DNA from: an uncultured Christensenella sp.
Lineage (GTDB): Bacteria > Bacillota > Clostridia > Christensenellales > UBA1242
Direction: 5' to 3'
Length of the DNA stretch: 64,000 nucleotides
NCBI GenBank assembly: GCA_949841595.1
Contig: CATKZB010000001.1
Location: 62,001-126,000, forward strand
Part shown: piece after piece, positions 44,438 through 52,966 of the stretch
Layout: every line of letters starts with the position of its first letter
Numbering within the stretch: the first letter of the stretch is position 1
The notes under the pieces: generated by a model
What the model saw: the letters and a program-made list of their open reading frames with translations, nothing else
Told to the model about the DNA's origin: nothing
The model's database searches: none
Translations under genes and position numbers: made by a program

Positions 44438-45141
44438 TTACCCCCAAATCTTCTGTTTCTTTTTGAAAAAGCCAAAAGTGCCTTTTCAAGTTCTTTTTTA
44501 TCAAAACTTGGCCAGCAAGTTTTTGTGAAATAAAGTTCGCTATAAGCCATTTGAAACAACATGAAATTTGATATTCTCATCTCCCCACTTGTTCTCACAA
44601 CCAAATCAACATCTGGCGATGGTGCAGAATATAAATTTTCTTTCAAATTTTCAATTGTAATTTTCTTTTCGCCTTTTTCAATCAATTGATTAACAGCATG
44701 AACGATATCATCTCTTCCACCATAGTTCATAGCCAAGTTGACCACAAGTCCAGTGTTATTTTTGGTTTCATCCATAACCCTTACAATAATTTCTCTGAGT
44801 TTTTCTGGAAATTTTGAAACATCTCCCATTGAAACAAATTTGATATTTTTTTTGACAAAAGCTTTTTCATTATCTTTAACCAAGTTATAAGCTATGTCAA
44901 AAATATAATCTATTTCTTCGGCTGACCTATTCCAATTTTCAGTTGAAAAGGCAAAAAACGAAGCATATTTTATTTCTTCATATTCTGCCAACACACTTAT
45001 GATGTTTTTAAGAGCAAGTCCCCCTTGTTTATGCCCAATCATCTTGTTGAGACCACGTCTTACTGCCCATCTGCGATTGCCATCCATAATAAAAGCAATA
45101 TGTGTTGGAAATTTTTCAATTTTGTTTTTCTTTTTAAACAT
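44434..45141 (-). CDS. uppS: Undecaprenyl diphosphate synthase UppS
   Basis: UppS extends farnesyl diphosphate with isopentenyl units to make the C55 lipid carrier for peptidoglycan and teichoic acids. The 235-residue cis-prenyltransferase has IAFIMDGNRRWAVRRG, with the catalytic Asp, then FFAFSTENWNR and NLAMNYGGRDDI. PDVDLVVRTSGEMRISNFML is the other signature. It lies 34 nt downstream of frr and overlaps cdsA. Confidence 0.97.
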   Translation of the reverse strand: MFKKKNKIEKFPTHIAFIMDGNRRWAVRRGLNKMIGHKQGGLALKNIISVLAEYEEIKYASFFAFSTENWNRSAEEIDYIFDIAYNLVKDNEKAFVKKNIKFVSMGDVSKFPEKLREIIVRVMDETKNNTGLVVNLAMNYGGRDDIVHAVNQLIEKGEKKITIENLKENLYSAPSPDVDLVVRTSGEMRISNFMLFQMAYSELYFTKTCWPSFDKKELEKALLAFSKRNRRFGGK

Positions 45142-45175
45142 AACAACCTTTAAAAATTAAGTTTCGTTCTTTAGT

Positions 45176-45742
45176 TTAAACTTTCATGACTTCTTGTTCT
45201 TTTTCGTCACATTGTTTATCAGCCATTTCAGTATATTTGTCGATAAGTTTTTGAACTTCTTTTTCTGAAGCAGCATATTCATCTTCAGAAAGTTCTCCGT
45301 CTTTTTTCAAATCTTTAAGCATATCCAAAGTGTCACGACGCACATTTCTCATAGCAACTTTGGTTTCTTCACAAATCTTTTTGACATTCTTGACAATTTC
45401 TTTTCTTCTTTCTTCAGTAAGCATAGGGAAAACCAAACGAATTGTCTTTCCATCATTTGTTGGAGTTATACCAATATCTGCTTGTGAAATTGCTTTTTCA
45501 ACATTTTTAATTTGAGAAGCATCCCAAATATTTATGTTCAAAATTCTGGCTTCTGAAACCGTCACCGTCCCCATTTGAACAATTGGAGTTGGAACTCCAT
45601 AATATTCCACCATAACCTTGTCTAAAATATGTGGATTTGCTCTTCCTGCTCTAATAACAAGATATTCGTTCTGTTGGTGCAAATATGCCTTTTCCAAATC
45701 TTGTTTGCAACTAGAAAAAATATCATCTACTAATTCGTTCAT
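45176..45742 (-). CDS. frr: Ribosome recycling factor
   Basis: RRF with EF-G splits post-termination ribosomes. The 188-residue protein has the long three-helix bundle with YLVIRAGRANPHILDKVMVEYYG, IWDASQIKNVEKAI, TNDGKTIRLVFP and LTEERRKEIVKNVKK. It has its own promoter because the gene before it is a separate transcription unit. pyrH, normally just upstream, is not present. The start follows AAAGGAG. Confidence 0.97.
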   Translation of the reverse strand: MNELVDDIFSSCKQDLEKAYLHQQNEYLVIRAGRANPHILDKVMVEYYGVPTPIVQMGTVTVSEARILNINIWDASQIKNVEKAISQADIGITPTNDGKTIRLVFPMLTEERRKEIVKNVKKICEETKVAMRNVRRDTLDMLKDLKKDGELSEDEYAASEKEVQKLIDKYTEMADKQCDEKEQEVMKV

Positions 45743-45771
45743 AAAAACTCCTTTAAACTATTTTATTGTAT

Positions 45772-45800
45772 AGTATAACTGAAAAAAGATAAATTTGCAA
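45772..45800 (-). promoter_or_regulatory. Promoter of the frr-uppS-cdsA operon
   Basis: On the minus strand TTGCAA (45800-45795) and TATACT (45777-45772) are 17 nt apart. Confidence 0.75.
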
Positions 45801-45818
45801 ACAAAATAAACTCAAAAC

Positions 45819-45847
45819 AAAAAGGATTGCAATTTGATTTGCAACCC
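45819..45847 (-). terminator. Terminator of the mTERF-like gene
   Basis: GGATTGCAA (45824-45832) pairs with TTGCAACCC (45839-45847), allowing one G-T. On the minus strand TTTTTG follows. It separates the 650-residue gene from frr. Confidence 0.85.
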
Positions 45848-45859
45848 TTAATTTAAAAT

Positions 45860-47812
45860 TTATTTTTCAAAAATATAATCATTATTTTTCACATCATTTT
45901 TTGCACCAGTGGTCTCGTTAATCGCTTTATTAAGTCCATTAAGTGATTTTGCAAGTTTTTGATTTCCAACCTTAACTATTTTTATTGTGTTAAACAATGA
46001 TTCTTCGTTTTTAATCATGAAACTATTTTCAACTGAATTAATAAATGGTTCTGAAATTTCTTTGACAATCAAATCGGAAATTGCAACCTTATCATCAAAA
46101 GTTTTTCCCAAATATTTCATCATTTTTTCAAACAATTGATCAGTGTTTGAATATTTTTTACCAATATTATAACGTTTCTGAATAAATGTATTTCTTAAAC
46201 CATTCAAATTTTTTTCTATTTCTTTACTTACCTTAATTTCATAAGTTTTTGCGTCAGTCAGATTCGTCACTCTTGCCAAAGCAAATCTTTTATTTTGTAA
46301 ATTTTTAATATTTTGAGATAATCTTGCAATTTCTTCTCTTTTTTGACTTAAAGTTATTTGATTATCTTTCAAAAATCTTGGTAAATCTTTTAACTTTTGA
46401 CCATATCGTCTAATATTTTTTCTGAATTGTTTCTCACCTTTTGAAATTCTTAATTCACGATCTTCGATTTGTCCCCATAAATTGTTTAAAGATACATCTT
46501 CAGGATTGAATAAATCATAAAATGTAAGCACCAAATCCCAATCATTTATTTCTTCTATCTTCAAATTTTGAACAATATTTGTATTCTCAAGCTTATTTAA
46601 TATAATATCAACATCAAAATCAACGCTGTTGGCAAATAAAGATTTACCCAATTCAAAAAATCTTTCCAAATATGGATCATCTTGATTTTCTTCATCATGA
46701 TCATTAATTTTTTCAAACAAATCTTTGAGTTTATCTTGATTCATTCCCAAAACATATGGATTTTTCTTTATATATTCGGAAACTTTTGTTGAATCATCTT
46801 TAAAACTTGTTTCCAAAGTCAAAATATTTCCTATAAGGTTTTCATAAATATTGTCTCTTGGCGTTTGCCTTAAATCATCAAGATAAAGAGGTTTTTGAAC
46901 AAGTTCATTTGCCAAATTATAATATCTGTCATCATCAAAAAAAGATTTTAAATTAGTGCTTATATATTTATTTTTTGCTGACATTTCTTTTGCATTAATA
47001 AGAAGCAAAGAAGAATTGTTTTTTAACAAATTTCTTAACGTAATCAATTTTGCTTCAATGTCAGTAACAGTTTCGCTTTCAACTTTATCTGCTTTGACAT
47101 TGTCTCTAAAAAACTCCAAAGCTTCATAAATTTTATCTGGAGTGCTGGTAAACAATGACAAGTTGTTCAACAAAAGTTCTTTTACCTCATCTACACTGTC
47201 ATTAACTTTGAATAGATTATATTTATTCACTCCATCAGAAATTTCAAAATTTTTTATCGTGTTGTAAATTTTAGAAATATCAAGATTACTTACTTTAGAA
47301 ATTAGAGAAGAACACTTTTCAAAACAAGCAACAGTTTCTTTGTCAGTAAGCTTTAAAGTTTTTCTTAAATCCATAAAAATCTCATCAAAATAACGATCAT
47401 ATGCATTTACTTTAGTCTGTTTTTTATAGTCACTTTTAGTGTTTCCATCTGTCAAAACTTGATTGTAAATGATTTTATAAGCATTCACCCCTCTTGCAGT
47501 TGTTCTGACAAAAAGTTTTCTTAATCTTTCATGAGTTTCTTCTATTGTTTCATCATAAAAATTTTTATAATTCAATTTAGAAAGAAGAACCATACCAACT
47601 TTGCGTTTAAGTTTTTCATCGACAACAAATTTTCCTTTTTCGTCTGTCAAATTAACAAATTTATCACAAGCAGGGATCAAAACATCAAGCATACAATGCA
47701 ATCTGTCATAATCTTTTGGATAGAAAAACTTTTTCTCCACAAGTTTTTCAACTTCTTCTTGTGAAAGTGCAAAGTATTTTTCCATAACAGTGTAAAGTTC
47801 AGTTCTTTCCAT
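45860..47812 (-). CDS. Large hypothetical protein with mTERF-like helical repeats
   Basis: I do not recognise this 650-residue protein as a named family. Three or more segments resemble mTERF-type helical repeats: LLLNNLSLFTSTPDKIYEAL, LRNLLKNNSSLLLINAKEMS and YIKKNPYVLGMNQDKLKDLF. The last third is a charged coiled coil (about 500-575) and a helical end. No catalytic motif is visible. The ATG at 47812 is preferred over an upstream frame extension because AGGAG precedes it and the -10 box lies just before. The gene has its own consensus promoter and terminator and occupies the place of pyrH between tsf and frr. Confidence 0.6.
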   Translation of the reverse strand: MERTELYTVMEKYFALSQEEVEKLVEKKFFYPKDYDRLHCMLDVLIPACDKFVNLTDEKGKFVVDEKLKRKVGMVLLSKLNYKNFYDETIEETHERLRKLFVRTTARGVNAYKIIYNQVLTDGNTKSDYKKQTKVNAYDRYFDEIFMDLRKTLKLTDKETVACFEKCSSLISKVSNLDISKIYNTIKNFEISDGVNKYNLFKVNDSVDEVKELLLNNLSLFTSTPDKIYEALEFFRDNVKADKVESETVTDIEAKLITLRNLLKNNSSLLLINAKEMSAKNKYISTNLKSFFDDDRYYNLANELVQKPLYLDDLRQTPRDNIYENLIGNILTLETSFKDDSTKVSEYIKKNPYVLGMNQDKLKDLFEKINDHDEENQDDPYLERFFELGKSLFANSVDFDVDIILNKLENTNIVQNLKIEEINDWDLVLTFYDLFNPEDVSLNNLWGQIEDRELRISKGEKQFRKNIRRYGQKLKDLPRFLKDNQITLSQKREEIARLSQNIKNLQNKRFALARVTNLTDAKTYEIKVSKEIEKNLNGLRNTFIQKRYNIGKKYSNTDQLFEKMMKYLGKTFDDKVAISDLIVKEISEPFINSVENSFMIKNEESLFNTIKIVKVGNQKLAKSLNGLNKAINETTGAKNDVKNNDYIFEK

Positions 47813-47833
47813 AACACTCCTATTCACACGATT

Positions 47834-47862
47834 AGTATAACCCAAATAATAGTTTTTGTCAA
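47834..47862 (-). promoter_or_regulatory. Consensus promoter of the mTERF-like gene
   Basis: On the minus strand TTGACA (47862-47857) and TATACT (47839-47834) are 17 nt apart. The leader is about 15 nt and contains AGGAG. Confidence 0.85.
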
Positions 47863-47924
47863 GGTTGAATTTGACAAAATTCGACATTAGTCATTAAAAA
47901 CAGTTCTTCCACACTCAAACCAAG

Positions 47925-47949
47925 AAAAAACACACTTAATTAAGTGTGT
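47925..47949 (-). terminator. Terminator of the rpsB-tsf operon
   Basis: A perfect 20-base palindrome, ACACACTTAATTAAGTGTGT (47930-47949), is followed on the minus strand by a T-run. Confidence 0.85.
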
Positions 47950-47958
47950 TTTGTTAAA

Positions 47959-48612
47959 TTAGTTTCCGGCCATTTGTTTTGCAACTTCTTCAGCCAAATT
48001 GTCAACTCTCTTTTCAAGACCTTCACCAAGTTCATAACGAACAAATCTACGGATTGAAATTTTTTCTCCAATTTTCAAAGTAGCTTCCGTCAAAACATCT
48101 TTGATTGTCTTGCTTTGATCTTTAACAAATGCTTGATTCATAAGGCAGACATCTTCATAGTATTTTTTAACTCTACCTTCAACCATTCTGTCAACGATGT
48201 TGGCTGGTTTGCCTTCGTTAAGTGCTTGAGCTCTCAAAATTTCTTTTTCATTTTCAAGCTCTGCAGGATCAACTTCTTCTTCTCTTACATATTTAGGATT
48301 TGCAGCAGCAATTTGCATTGCGATATCTCTAACAAGAGCTTGGAAATCGTCACTTTTGGCAACAAAGTCTGTTTCACAGTTAACTTCCACCAAAACTCCG
48401 ATTCTTCCACCCATGTGGATGTAAGAAGCAACCAAACCTTCAGAAGCAATTCTTCCTTGTTTTTTGTCTACAGCTTTAAGTCCTCTTTCTCTCAAAAGAA
48501 CAATAGCTTTTTCAAAATCTCCGTTTGCATCTGTGAGTGCCTTTTTGCATTCCATCATGCCAACGCCTGTTTGTGCTCTAAGTTTAGCAACATCTTGTGC
48601 AGTAAAACTCAT
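47959..48612 (-). CDS. tsf: Elongation factor Ts, short form
   Basis: EF-Ts exchanges GDP on EF-Tu. The 217-residue protein has the UBA-like N-terminal domain, [19 protein letters not shown], and the core signature [12 protein letters not shown]. It has only one half of the duplicated core seen in the about 290-residue form, as in several short EF-Ts proteins. It ends with a basic helix [14 protein letters not shown]. It follows rpsB by 33 nt. Confidence 0.96.
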   Translation of the reverse strand: MSFTAQDVAKLRAQTGVGMMECKKALTDANGDFEKAIVLLRERGLKAVDKKQGRIASEGLVASYIHMGGRIGVLVEVNCETDFVAKSDDFQALVRDIAMQIAAANPKYVREEEVDPAELENEKEILRAQALNEGKPANIVDRMVEGRVKKYYEDVCLMNQAFVKDQSKTIKDVLTEATLKIGEKISIRRFVRYELGEGLEKRVDNLAEEVAKQMAGN

Positions 48613-48645
48613 AATAAATCTCCTTTAAATTTTTAGATTTCAACT

Positions 48646-49527
48646 TTATTTTTCTTCAGCTTTAACTTCAGCAGTTTCTTCAGTTTTAGCTTCTTTTTTA
48701 GCAGCTGGTTTCTTTCTTGGTTTCTTTGCAGTTTTCTTTGTTTCTTCTCCTGCTTCAGCAAGTTCAACACTTGGTTTTGCTTGTTCCAAAAGACTTTCAA
48801 GGTCAACCTCTTCAGCTGATTCTTCCTCGTCTTTCTTCATAGAAACTCCTTCTCTAGCTTCAATAACTGCATCTGCAACAGCAGCAGCAATAAGTTTTAC
48901 AGAACGAATTGCATCGTCATTTCCTGGAATAACGATTTCAACGCCTGAAGGATCACAGTTTGTATCAACAAGGCTGACAACTGGAATCTTCAAAATTCCT
49001 GCTTCATGAACACAGATTTTTTCATTTGATGGGTCAACAACAAAGATAACTCCTGGAAGTTCTCTCATATCTTTGATTCCACCAAGATTTTTTTCAAGTT
49101 TGTCTCTTTCAGACTTAAGAAGAGCAACTTCTTTCTTTGGCAACAAATCAAATTCTCCAACTTTTTCCATTTGATTGAGTTTGTTGAGTCTTTCGATTCT
49201 GTTTCTGATTGTTTTGAAGTTTGTGAGTGTGCCTCCAAGCCAACGAGTGTTGATGTAGAACATTCCACATCTTTCTGCTTCTTCTTTAACAGCTTCTTGA
49301 GCTTGTTTTTTTGTTCCTACAAAAAGAACACTTTTTCCACTTGCAACAACATCACGTACAAAAGTGTATGCTTTGTCCACTTGTTCTGATGTAACTTCCA
49401 AGTTGATGATATGAATATCATTTCTTGCAGTAAAAATGTATTCTTTCATCTTAGGATTCCACTTTCTTGATTGGTGACCAAAATGAACACCAGCTTCCAA
49501 AAGTTGTTTCATTGAAATAACTGACAT
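48646..49527 (-). CDS. rpsB: 30S ribosomal protein S2
   Basis: uS2 binds late at the 30S head-body junction. The 293-residue protein has [40 protein letters not shown] and the D-T-N-CDP segment ([20 protein letters not shown]). The last 65 residues form an acidic and Lys/Ala-rich tail absent from most S2 proteins. The ATG at 49527 is chosen because AGGAGGG stands 8 nt upstream; an in-frame extension to 49578 would bury that box. A long structured leader precedes it. Confidence 0.96.
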   Translation of the reverse strand: MSVISMKQLLEAGVHFGHQSRKWNPKMKEYIFTARNDIHIINLEVTSEQVDKAYTFVRDVVASGKSVLFVGTKKQAQEAVKEEAERCGMFYINTRWLGGTLTNFKTIRNRIERLNKLNQMEKVGEFDLLPKKEVALLKSERDKLEKNLGGIKDMRELPGVIFVVDPSNEKICVHEAGILKIPVVSLVDTNCDPSGVEIVIPGNDDAIRSVKLIAAAVADAVIEAREGVSMKKDEEESAEEVDLESLLEQAKPSVELAEAGEETKKTAKKPRKKPAAKKEAKTEETAEVKAEEK

Positions 49528-49696
49528 AATTTTTCCCTCCTGTTTTTTGTCTTCCCCAAAGTATACTCTCAAACTCAACCCAAGATTTCTCTTTTAGACT
49601 CAGCCAAATTCAAAAAATACTACAAAAATCAACCGACCAAATCCGTTTAGGCAACCGAATCTGAAATGCCCTTTGAGTGTTTATTTGTCCAATGAC
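49528..49696 (-). promoter_or_regulatory. Structured leader of the rpsB-tsf operon
   Basis: The 5' leader of about 170 nt can form a local stem AGATTCG with CGGATTT (about 49640-49664). CTCAAA near its 5' end and TTTGAG near 49564-49570 are complementary over long range; a second CTCAAAG copy offers an alternative pairing. This looks like a ribosomal-protein autoregulatory leader, but I cannot name it. Confidence 0.5.
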
Positions 49697-49702
49697 TTTG
49701 AG

Positions 49703-49731
49703 AGTATATCACAACAAAAAAGAAAATGCAA
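49703..49731 (-). promoter_or_regulatory. Promoter of the rpsB-tsf operon
   Basis: On the minus strand TTGCAT (49731-49726) and TATACT (49708-49703) are 17 nt apart. Confidence 0.8.
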
Positions 49732-49759
49732 GCAATTTTGCATTTCTTAAAACATTTTT

Positions 49760-50218
49760 TTATTTATGATATGTTTTATTATTAATTATCGTAAAGGCAC
49801 GATAAATTTGCTCAAGAAGCATAATTCTGAAAAGATTATGAGGAAAGGTCATAGGCGAGAAAGATATTTTTTCATTAACTATCATTTTAACTTTTTCACT
49901 TACTCCATAAGATCCACCAATAACAAATGTGATTGTCGAAGTTTCTTGCATCAAATTTTCTATTTTTAAAGCAAATTTTTCGCTTGGAATTTCTTTGCTG
50001 TTGATGTCACACAAAAAAGAATATCCTTTAAGTTTCTTTAAAATTTCTTCTCCCTCTTTTTCCAAAATAAGTTGTGGATTATCAAGTTGATTTTGCTCTT
50101 TAATTTCTACGACATTCACCTTGCAAAATGCAGAAAGTCTTTTCAAATATTCAGTTTGCTCTTCGCGAGAAAATTTTTCTTTCAAATTTCCAACACACAC
50201 TATATTTATCGTTATCAC
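49760..50218 (-). CDS. rlmH: 23S rRNA (pseudouridine-1915-N3)-methyltransferase RlmH
   Basis: RlmH methylates pseudouridine 1915 in 23S rRNA helix 69. The 152-residue SPOUT protein has TINIVCVGNLKEKF, FVIGGSYGVSEKVK and the end MTFPHNLFRIMLLEQIYRAF, which forms the knot and SAM site. A GTG at 50218 overlaps the CPBP stop (GTGA) and gives a standard N-terminus; a TTG at 50230 is also possible. It is probably expressed with the CPBP genes upstream. Confidence 0.95.
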   Translation of the reverse strand: MITINIVCVGNLKEKFSREEQTEYLKRLSAFCKVNVVEIKEQNQLDNPQLILEKEGEEILKKLKGYSFLCDINSKEIPSEKFALKIENLMQETSTITFVIGGSYGVSEKVKMIVNEKISFSPMTFPHNLFRIMLLEQIYRAFTIINNKTYHK

Positions 50219-51369
50219 AACAGCCCCCAAATGAAAGTCATGAGAGTTACTATTGCAGACAATGCAACAGCACCAAACAAAAATATCTTGCTTTTTATGT
50301 CCATAGTGAATTTGTTTTTGTTTTCTTGTTGTTCTTCTTTAAGAATTATACTGTGAATATTTTTGTTAACAAACTCCAAAAATGCTTGCTCGTCGATTAT
50401 CATAGGAGTTTCGACAGGCACATAATCTTCACTTTCCAACATTTTTGGTCTTCTTATTGCTTCAATTTGTTGAAAATAACTTTCCCTTATCATAATGTCT
50501 TTCAAATATTTTTGTCGTTTCACAAAATTATAAGCAAAACTGTCTCTCATCAACCATTTTGTTAATTCAATTGCAATCAAAACCAACAAGCAGAGCACCA
50601 AGAAAAACATAACAAAACCTAAAACTGGATTTGAAAGCAAAAATTTTGAAATGCCTGAAAAAATATTGCCAACAGCCCAACCTTTTGCTCTTGCAAAAGA
50701 CAAAAACACACTTGTTGCATTGTTCATAAAGTGCACAATAATGCAAGGCACAACAGATGAACATCCCCAGCACAAATAAGCTAAAAACAAACCGATTATT
50801 GTTGCATAGAAAAATTGTTCAATATTTAAATGCAAAAGTCCAAACAAAAAGCCAGAAATCAAAATGCTTTTCTTTATGCCAAGCATAGAATTGCCGTTCA
50901 TCAGCATACCTCTATGAAAGGTCTCTTCGCAAACAGCTGGCAAAACAGCCGTGCAAATCAAACTTAAAAGAAGTCCCCACCAAGTTGCTGGCATTGAAGA
51001 GCCTCCTGTCGCATGCTTATAACCAAATAATGCAATAATTGAATTGAAAAAATTTGAAACATAAACATTCAAGAAAAAAACAACAAAACCTAAAATGATA
51101 CTTAAAAAAACAGCTCTAACTGAAATTTTTTTGAAACAACAGAAATTCAAAAGTTCTTTAGGCTTTGCTTTTGTGAAAAGTTTCATCAAAAAAAGAGGTA
51201 AAAGCAGAATAATACCCACTTGTGTGACGAGACTTAAAATATATGAGGCATAATTGCCCATAAATGAAAAAAGCCCATAATTTGAGCACACTCTGATGAC
51301 AACCAAACATGCAAGAACGATAAAATATATCAAATTGGTGTAATAATTAACTCTCTTCTCTTCAACCAT
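50215..51369 (-). CDS. CPBP-family intramembrane metalloprotease (first of a pair)
   Basis: The 384-residue membrane protein has the CPBP/Abi motifs: CEETFHRGM (EExxxR, about residue 147), FLFGLLHLN (FxxxH) and HFMNNATS (HxxxN). About eight membrane helices are visible. Family members include Rce1-like prenyl-protein proteases and bacteriocin immunity proteins; the substrate here is unknown. GGAG precedes the ATG. A second, related protein is encoded just upstream on the same strand; rlmH follows. Confidence 0.9.
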   Translation of the reverse strand: MVEEKRVNYYTNLIYFIVLACLVVIRVCSNYGLFSFMGNYASYILSLVTQVGIILLLPLFLMKLFTKAKPKELLNFCCFKKISVRAVFLSIILGFVVFFLNVYVSNFFNSIIALFGYKHATGGSSMPATWWGLLLSLICTAVLPAVCEETFHRGMLMNGNSMLGIKKSILISGFLFGLLHLNIEQFFYATIIGLFLAYLCWGCSSVVPCIIVHFMNNATSVFLSFARAKGWAVGNIFSGISKFLLSNPVLGFVMFFLVLCLLVLIAIELTKWLMRDSFAYNFVKRQKYLKDIMIRESYFQQIEAIRRPKMLESEDYVPVETPMIIDEQAFLEFVNKNIHSIILKEEQQENKNKFTMDIKSKIFLFGAVALSAIVTLMTFIWGLL

Positions 51370-51397
51370 AGCAACTCCAATACAATATATTGTACTT

Positions 51398-52420
51398 TTA
51401 TCCCACCGTATTTATAACAGTAATCACAACAGCAATCAAAATTCCACAAACCAAAGTCACAGGAAAAGCACCGATGTTTACTGAAGAAGCAACTGCTGGT
51501 TCGCCTTCTTTCTCAACTTCAATTTTTGATTGTTTTTTCAAATAAAATCTGTAAATTACATACAAAATTGCAAAAGTAACAAGCGCCACAGCAACAGCAA
51601 CAAGATGCATCCACCATGCCATGCTTTCAAATGGTAAATTGATGATTTTCATCTCTTGCAAAAAACTCACAACGATTGTTGTTATGTTGTTGAATATATG
51701 GATTAGCATAGGATAAATCAAATTGTTTGTCCTTTGCATAACTATGGCTAAAATGCAACCCAAAATAAATGGATAAATAAATTGTTGAATGTTTTGATGC
51801 ATAAGAGCAAATAAAAGAGCACTCAAAAAAATGCTTGTAGTTGCTGAAAATTTTTCTTTCAATCCTTGAAAAATCATTCCTCTAAACAAAAGTTCTTCAC
51901 AAATTCCCGGCAAAATTCCTGCAACAAGAAGATTTATAAACAACCAACCCACACTGTTTAATGGAAGTCCAATGCCGTTTTGTTTAAGACCAATTGCTCT
52001 AAACATACTGCCAAAACTTCCTTCAATCAAAAGCATCAACCCCAAAACACAAAAAATGCCCACAAAAACAGAAAGAAGAGCAGTCCAAATATTTGTTTTT
52101 TTGAAAGACAAATTGCATGAAGATTGTTTGATTCTGTTAACTTTGTTATAGCCAAAATAAATACAAAAGAAAATCACTTGTGTGAGAAGCACAAAAGGAA
52201 TACTAAACCACAAATATTTGTCAAACATCTCATTGATAATGTTAGTTCCTTCAGGAAATTGAACCCCACTTCCCTTGACAATAGCAAGAGATATATAACT
52301 AAACACAATTCCGACTGCAAAAGGCAAAATCAAGGCATAAAGATAGAGTTTCCCGGTATCTTTAACTGTGTAGAAATTTCTTCTTTGCAAAACCTTTTTA
52401 AATTCTTTTTCATTTTCCAT
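51398..52420 (-). CDS. CPBP-family intramembrane metalloprotease (second of a pair)
   Basis: The 340-residue membrane protein has CEELLFRGM (EExxxR), ALLFALMHQN and HIFNNITT, the same motifs as its downstream neighbour, with a similar but shorter tail. About eight helices are visible. The first ATG in good context is at 52420 (MENEKEF); an in-frame extension of 12 residues upstream is hydrophobic and less likely. Neither start has a clear Shine-Dalgarno. The two CPBP genes look like a tandem duplication. Confidence 0.88.
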   Translation of the reverse strand: MENEKEFKKVLQRRNFYTVKDTGKLYLYALILPFAVGIVFSYISLAIVKGSGVQFPEGTNIINEMFDKYLWFSIPFVLLTQVIFFCIYFGYNKVNRIKQSSCNLSFKKTNIWTALLSVFVGIFCVLGLMLLIEGSFGSMFRAIGLKQNGIGLPLNSVGWLFINLLVAGILPGICEELLFRGMIFQGLKEKFSATTSIFLSALLFALMHQNIQQFIYPFILGCILAIVMQRTNNLIYPMLIHIFNNITTIVVSFLQEMKIINLPFESMAWWMHLVAVAVALVTFAILYVIYRFYLKKQSKIEVEKEGEPAVASSVNIGAFPVTLVCGILIAVVITVINTVG

Positions 52421-52465
52421 AATCAAAATAATATCACATATTTTAAGAAAAAACAAACAATCTAC

Positions 52466-52494
52466 TGGACAAATTAAAGAAAATTGTTTAAAAT
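52466..52494 (+). promoter_or_regulatory. Promoter of tadA (probable leaderless transcript)
   Basis: TGGACA (52466-52471) and TAAAAT (52489-52494) are 17 nt apart. The expected start point falls on the tadA ATG at 52501, and there is no Shine-Dalgarno. Confidence 0.65.
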
Positions 52495-52500
52495 AAGACC

Positions 52501-52944
52501 ATGAATATTTTTATGGAAGAAGCAATAAAACAAGCAAAAATTGCATTAAAAAAAGAAGAAGTTCCTATTGGCGCTGTTGTCGTGAAAGATGGAAAAATAG
52601 TTTCTAAGGGCTATAACAAACGTGAAAGAAAAAAGAATGCGCTTATGCATGCAGAAATTGAAGCAATCAACAAAGCTTGCAAAAAATTGAAGGATTGGAG
52701 ACTTGAAAATTGTGAAATTTATGTCACTCTTGAACCCTGTCCTATGTGTGCTGGTGCAATAGTTAATTCACGTATTAAAAAAATCATCTTTGGTGCAAAA
52801 GATAAAACTTCTCAAGACAATTTGTTTGAAAAAATAGTTTCAAGCACCCGACTTAATCACACATGTGAATATGAACAACTTTTTGAATATGAAAAAGAAT
52901 GTTCCAAACTTTTGACAGAGTTTTTTAAAAAAAGAAGGAAATAA
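52501..52944 (+). CDS. tadA: tRNA-specific adenosine deaminase TadA
   Basis: TadA converts A34 to inosine in tRNA-Arg(ACG). The 147-residue deaminase has the zinc motifs HAE (50-52) and PCPMC (79-83), with VPIGAVVVKDGKIV at the N-terminus. The length matches TadA. It is a single plus-strand gene, divergent from the CPBP pair. No ribosome binding site is visible and the -10 box ends six bases before the ATG, suggesting leaderless translation. Confidence 0.94.
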   Translation: MNIFMEEAIKQAKIALKKEEVPIGAVVVKDGKIVSKGYNKRERKKNALMHAEIEAINKACKKLKDWRLENCEIYVTLEPCPMCAGAIVNSRIKKIIFGAKDKTSQDNLFEKIVSSTRLNHTCEYEQLFEYEKECSKLLTEFFKKRRK

Positions 52945-52966
52945 TCCTTCTTTTTTTCTTATAAAA
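52937..52966. terminator. Bidirectional terminator after tadA
   Basis: AAAGAAGG overlaps the tadA stop and pairs with CCTTCTTT just after it, with A- and T-runs on both sides. It also ends the convergent SHOCT gene. Confidence 0.82.

Noticed and set aside
49558..49565. Second TATACT on the minus strand before rpsB as an alternative promoter
   Set aside because: No -35 at the correct distance; the octamer is the 3' arm of the leader pairing.
50072..50565. Plus-strand open frames of 94 and 145 codons
   Set aside because: They lie opposite rlmH and the CPBP gene, lack ribosome binding sites and have biased Phe/Tyr-rich composition.
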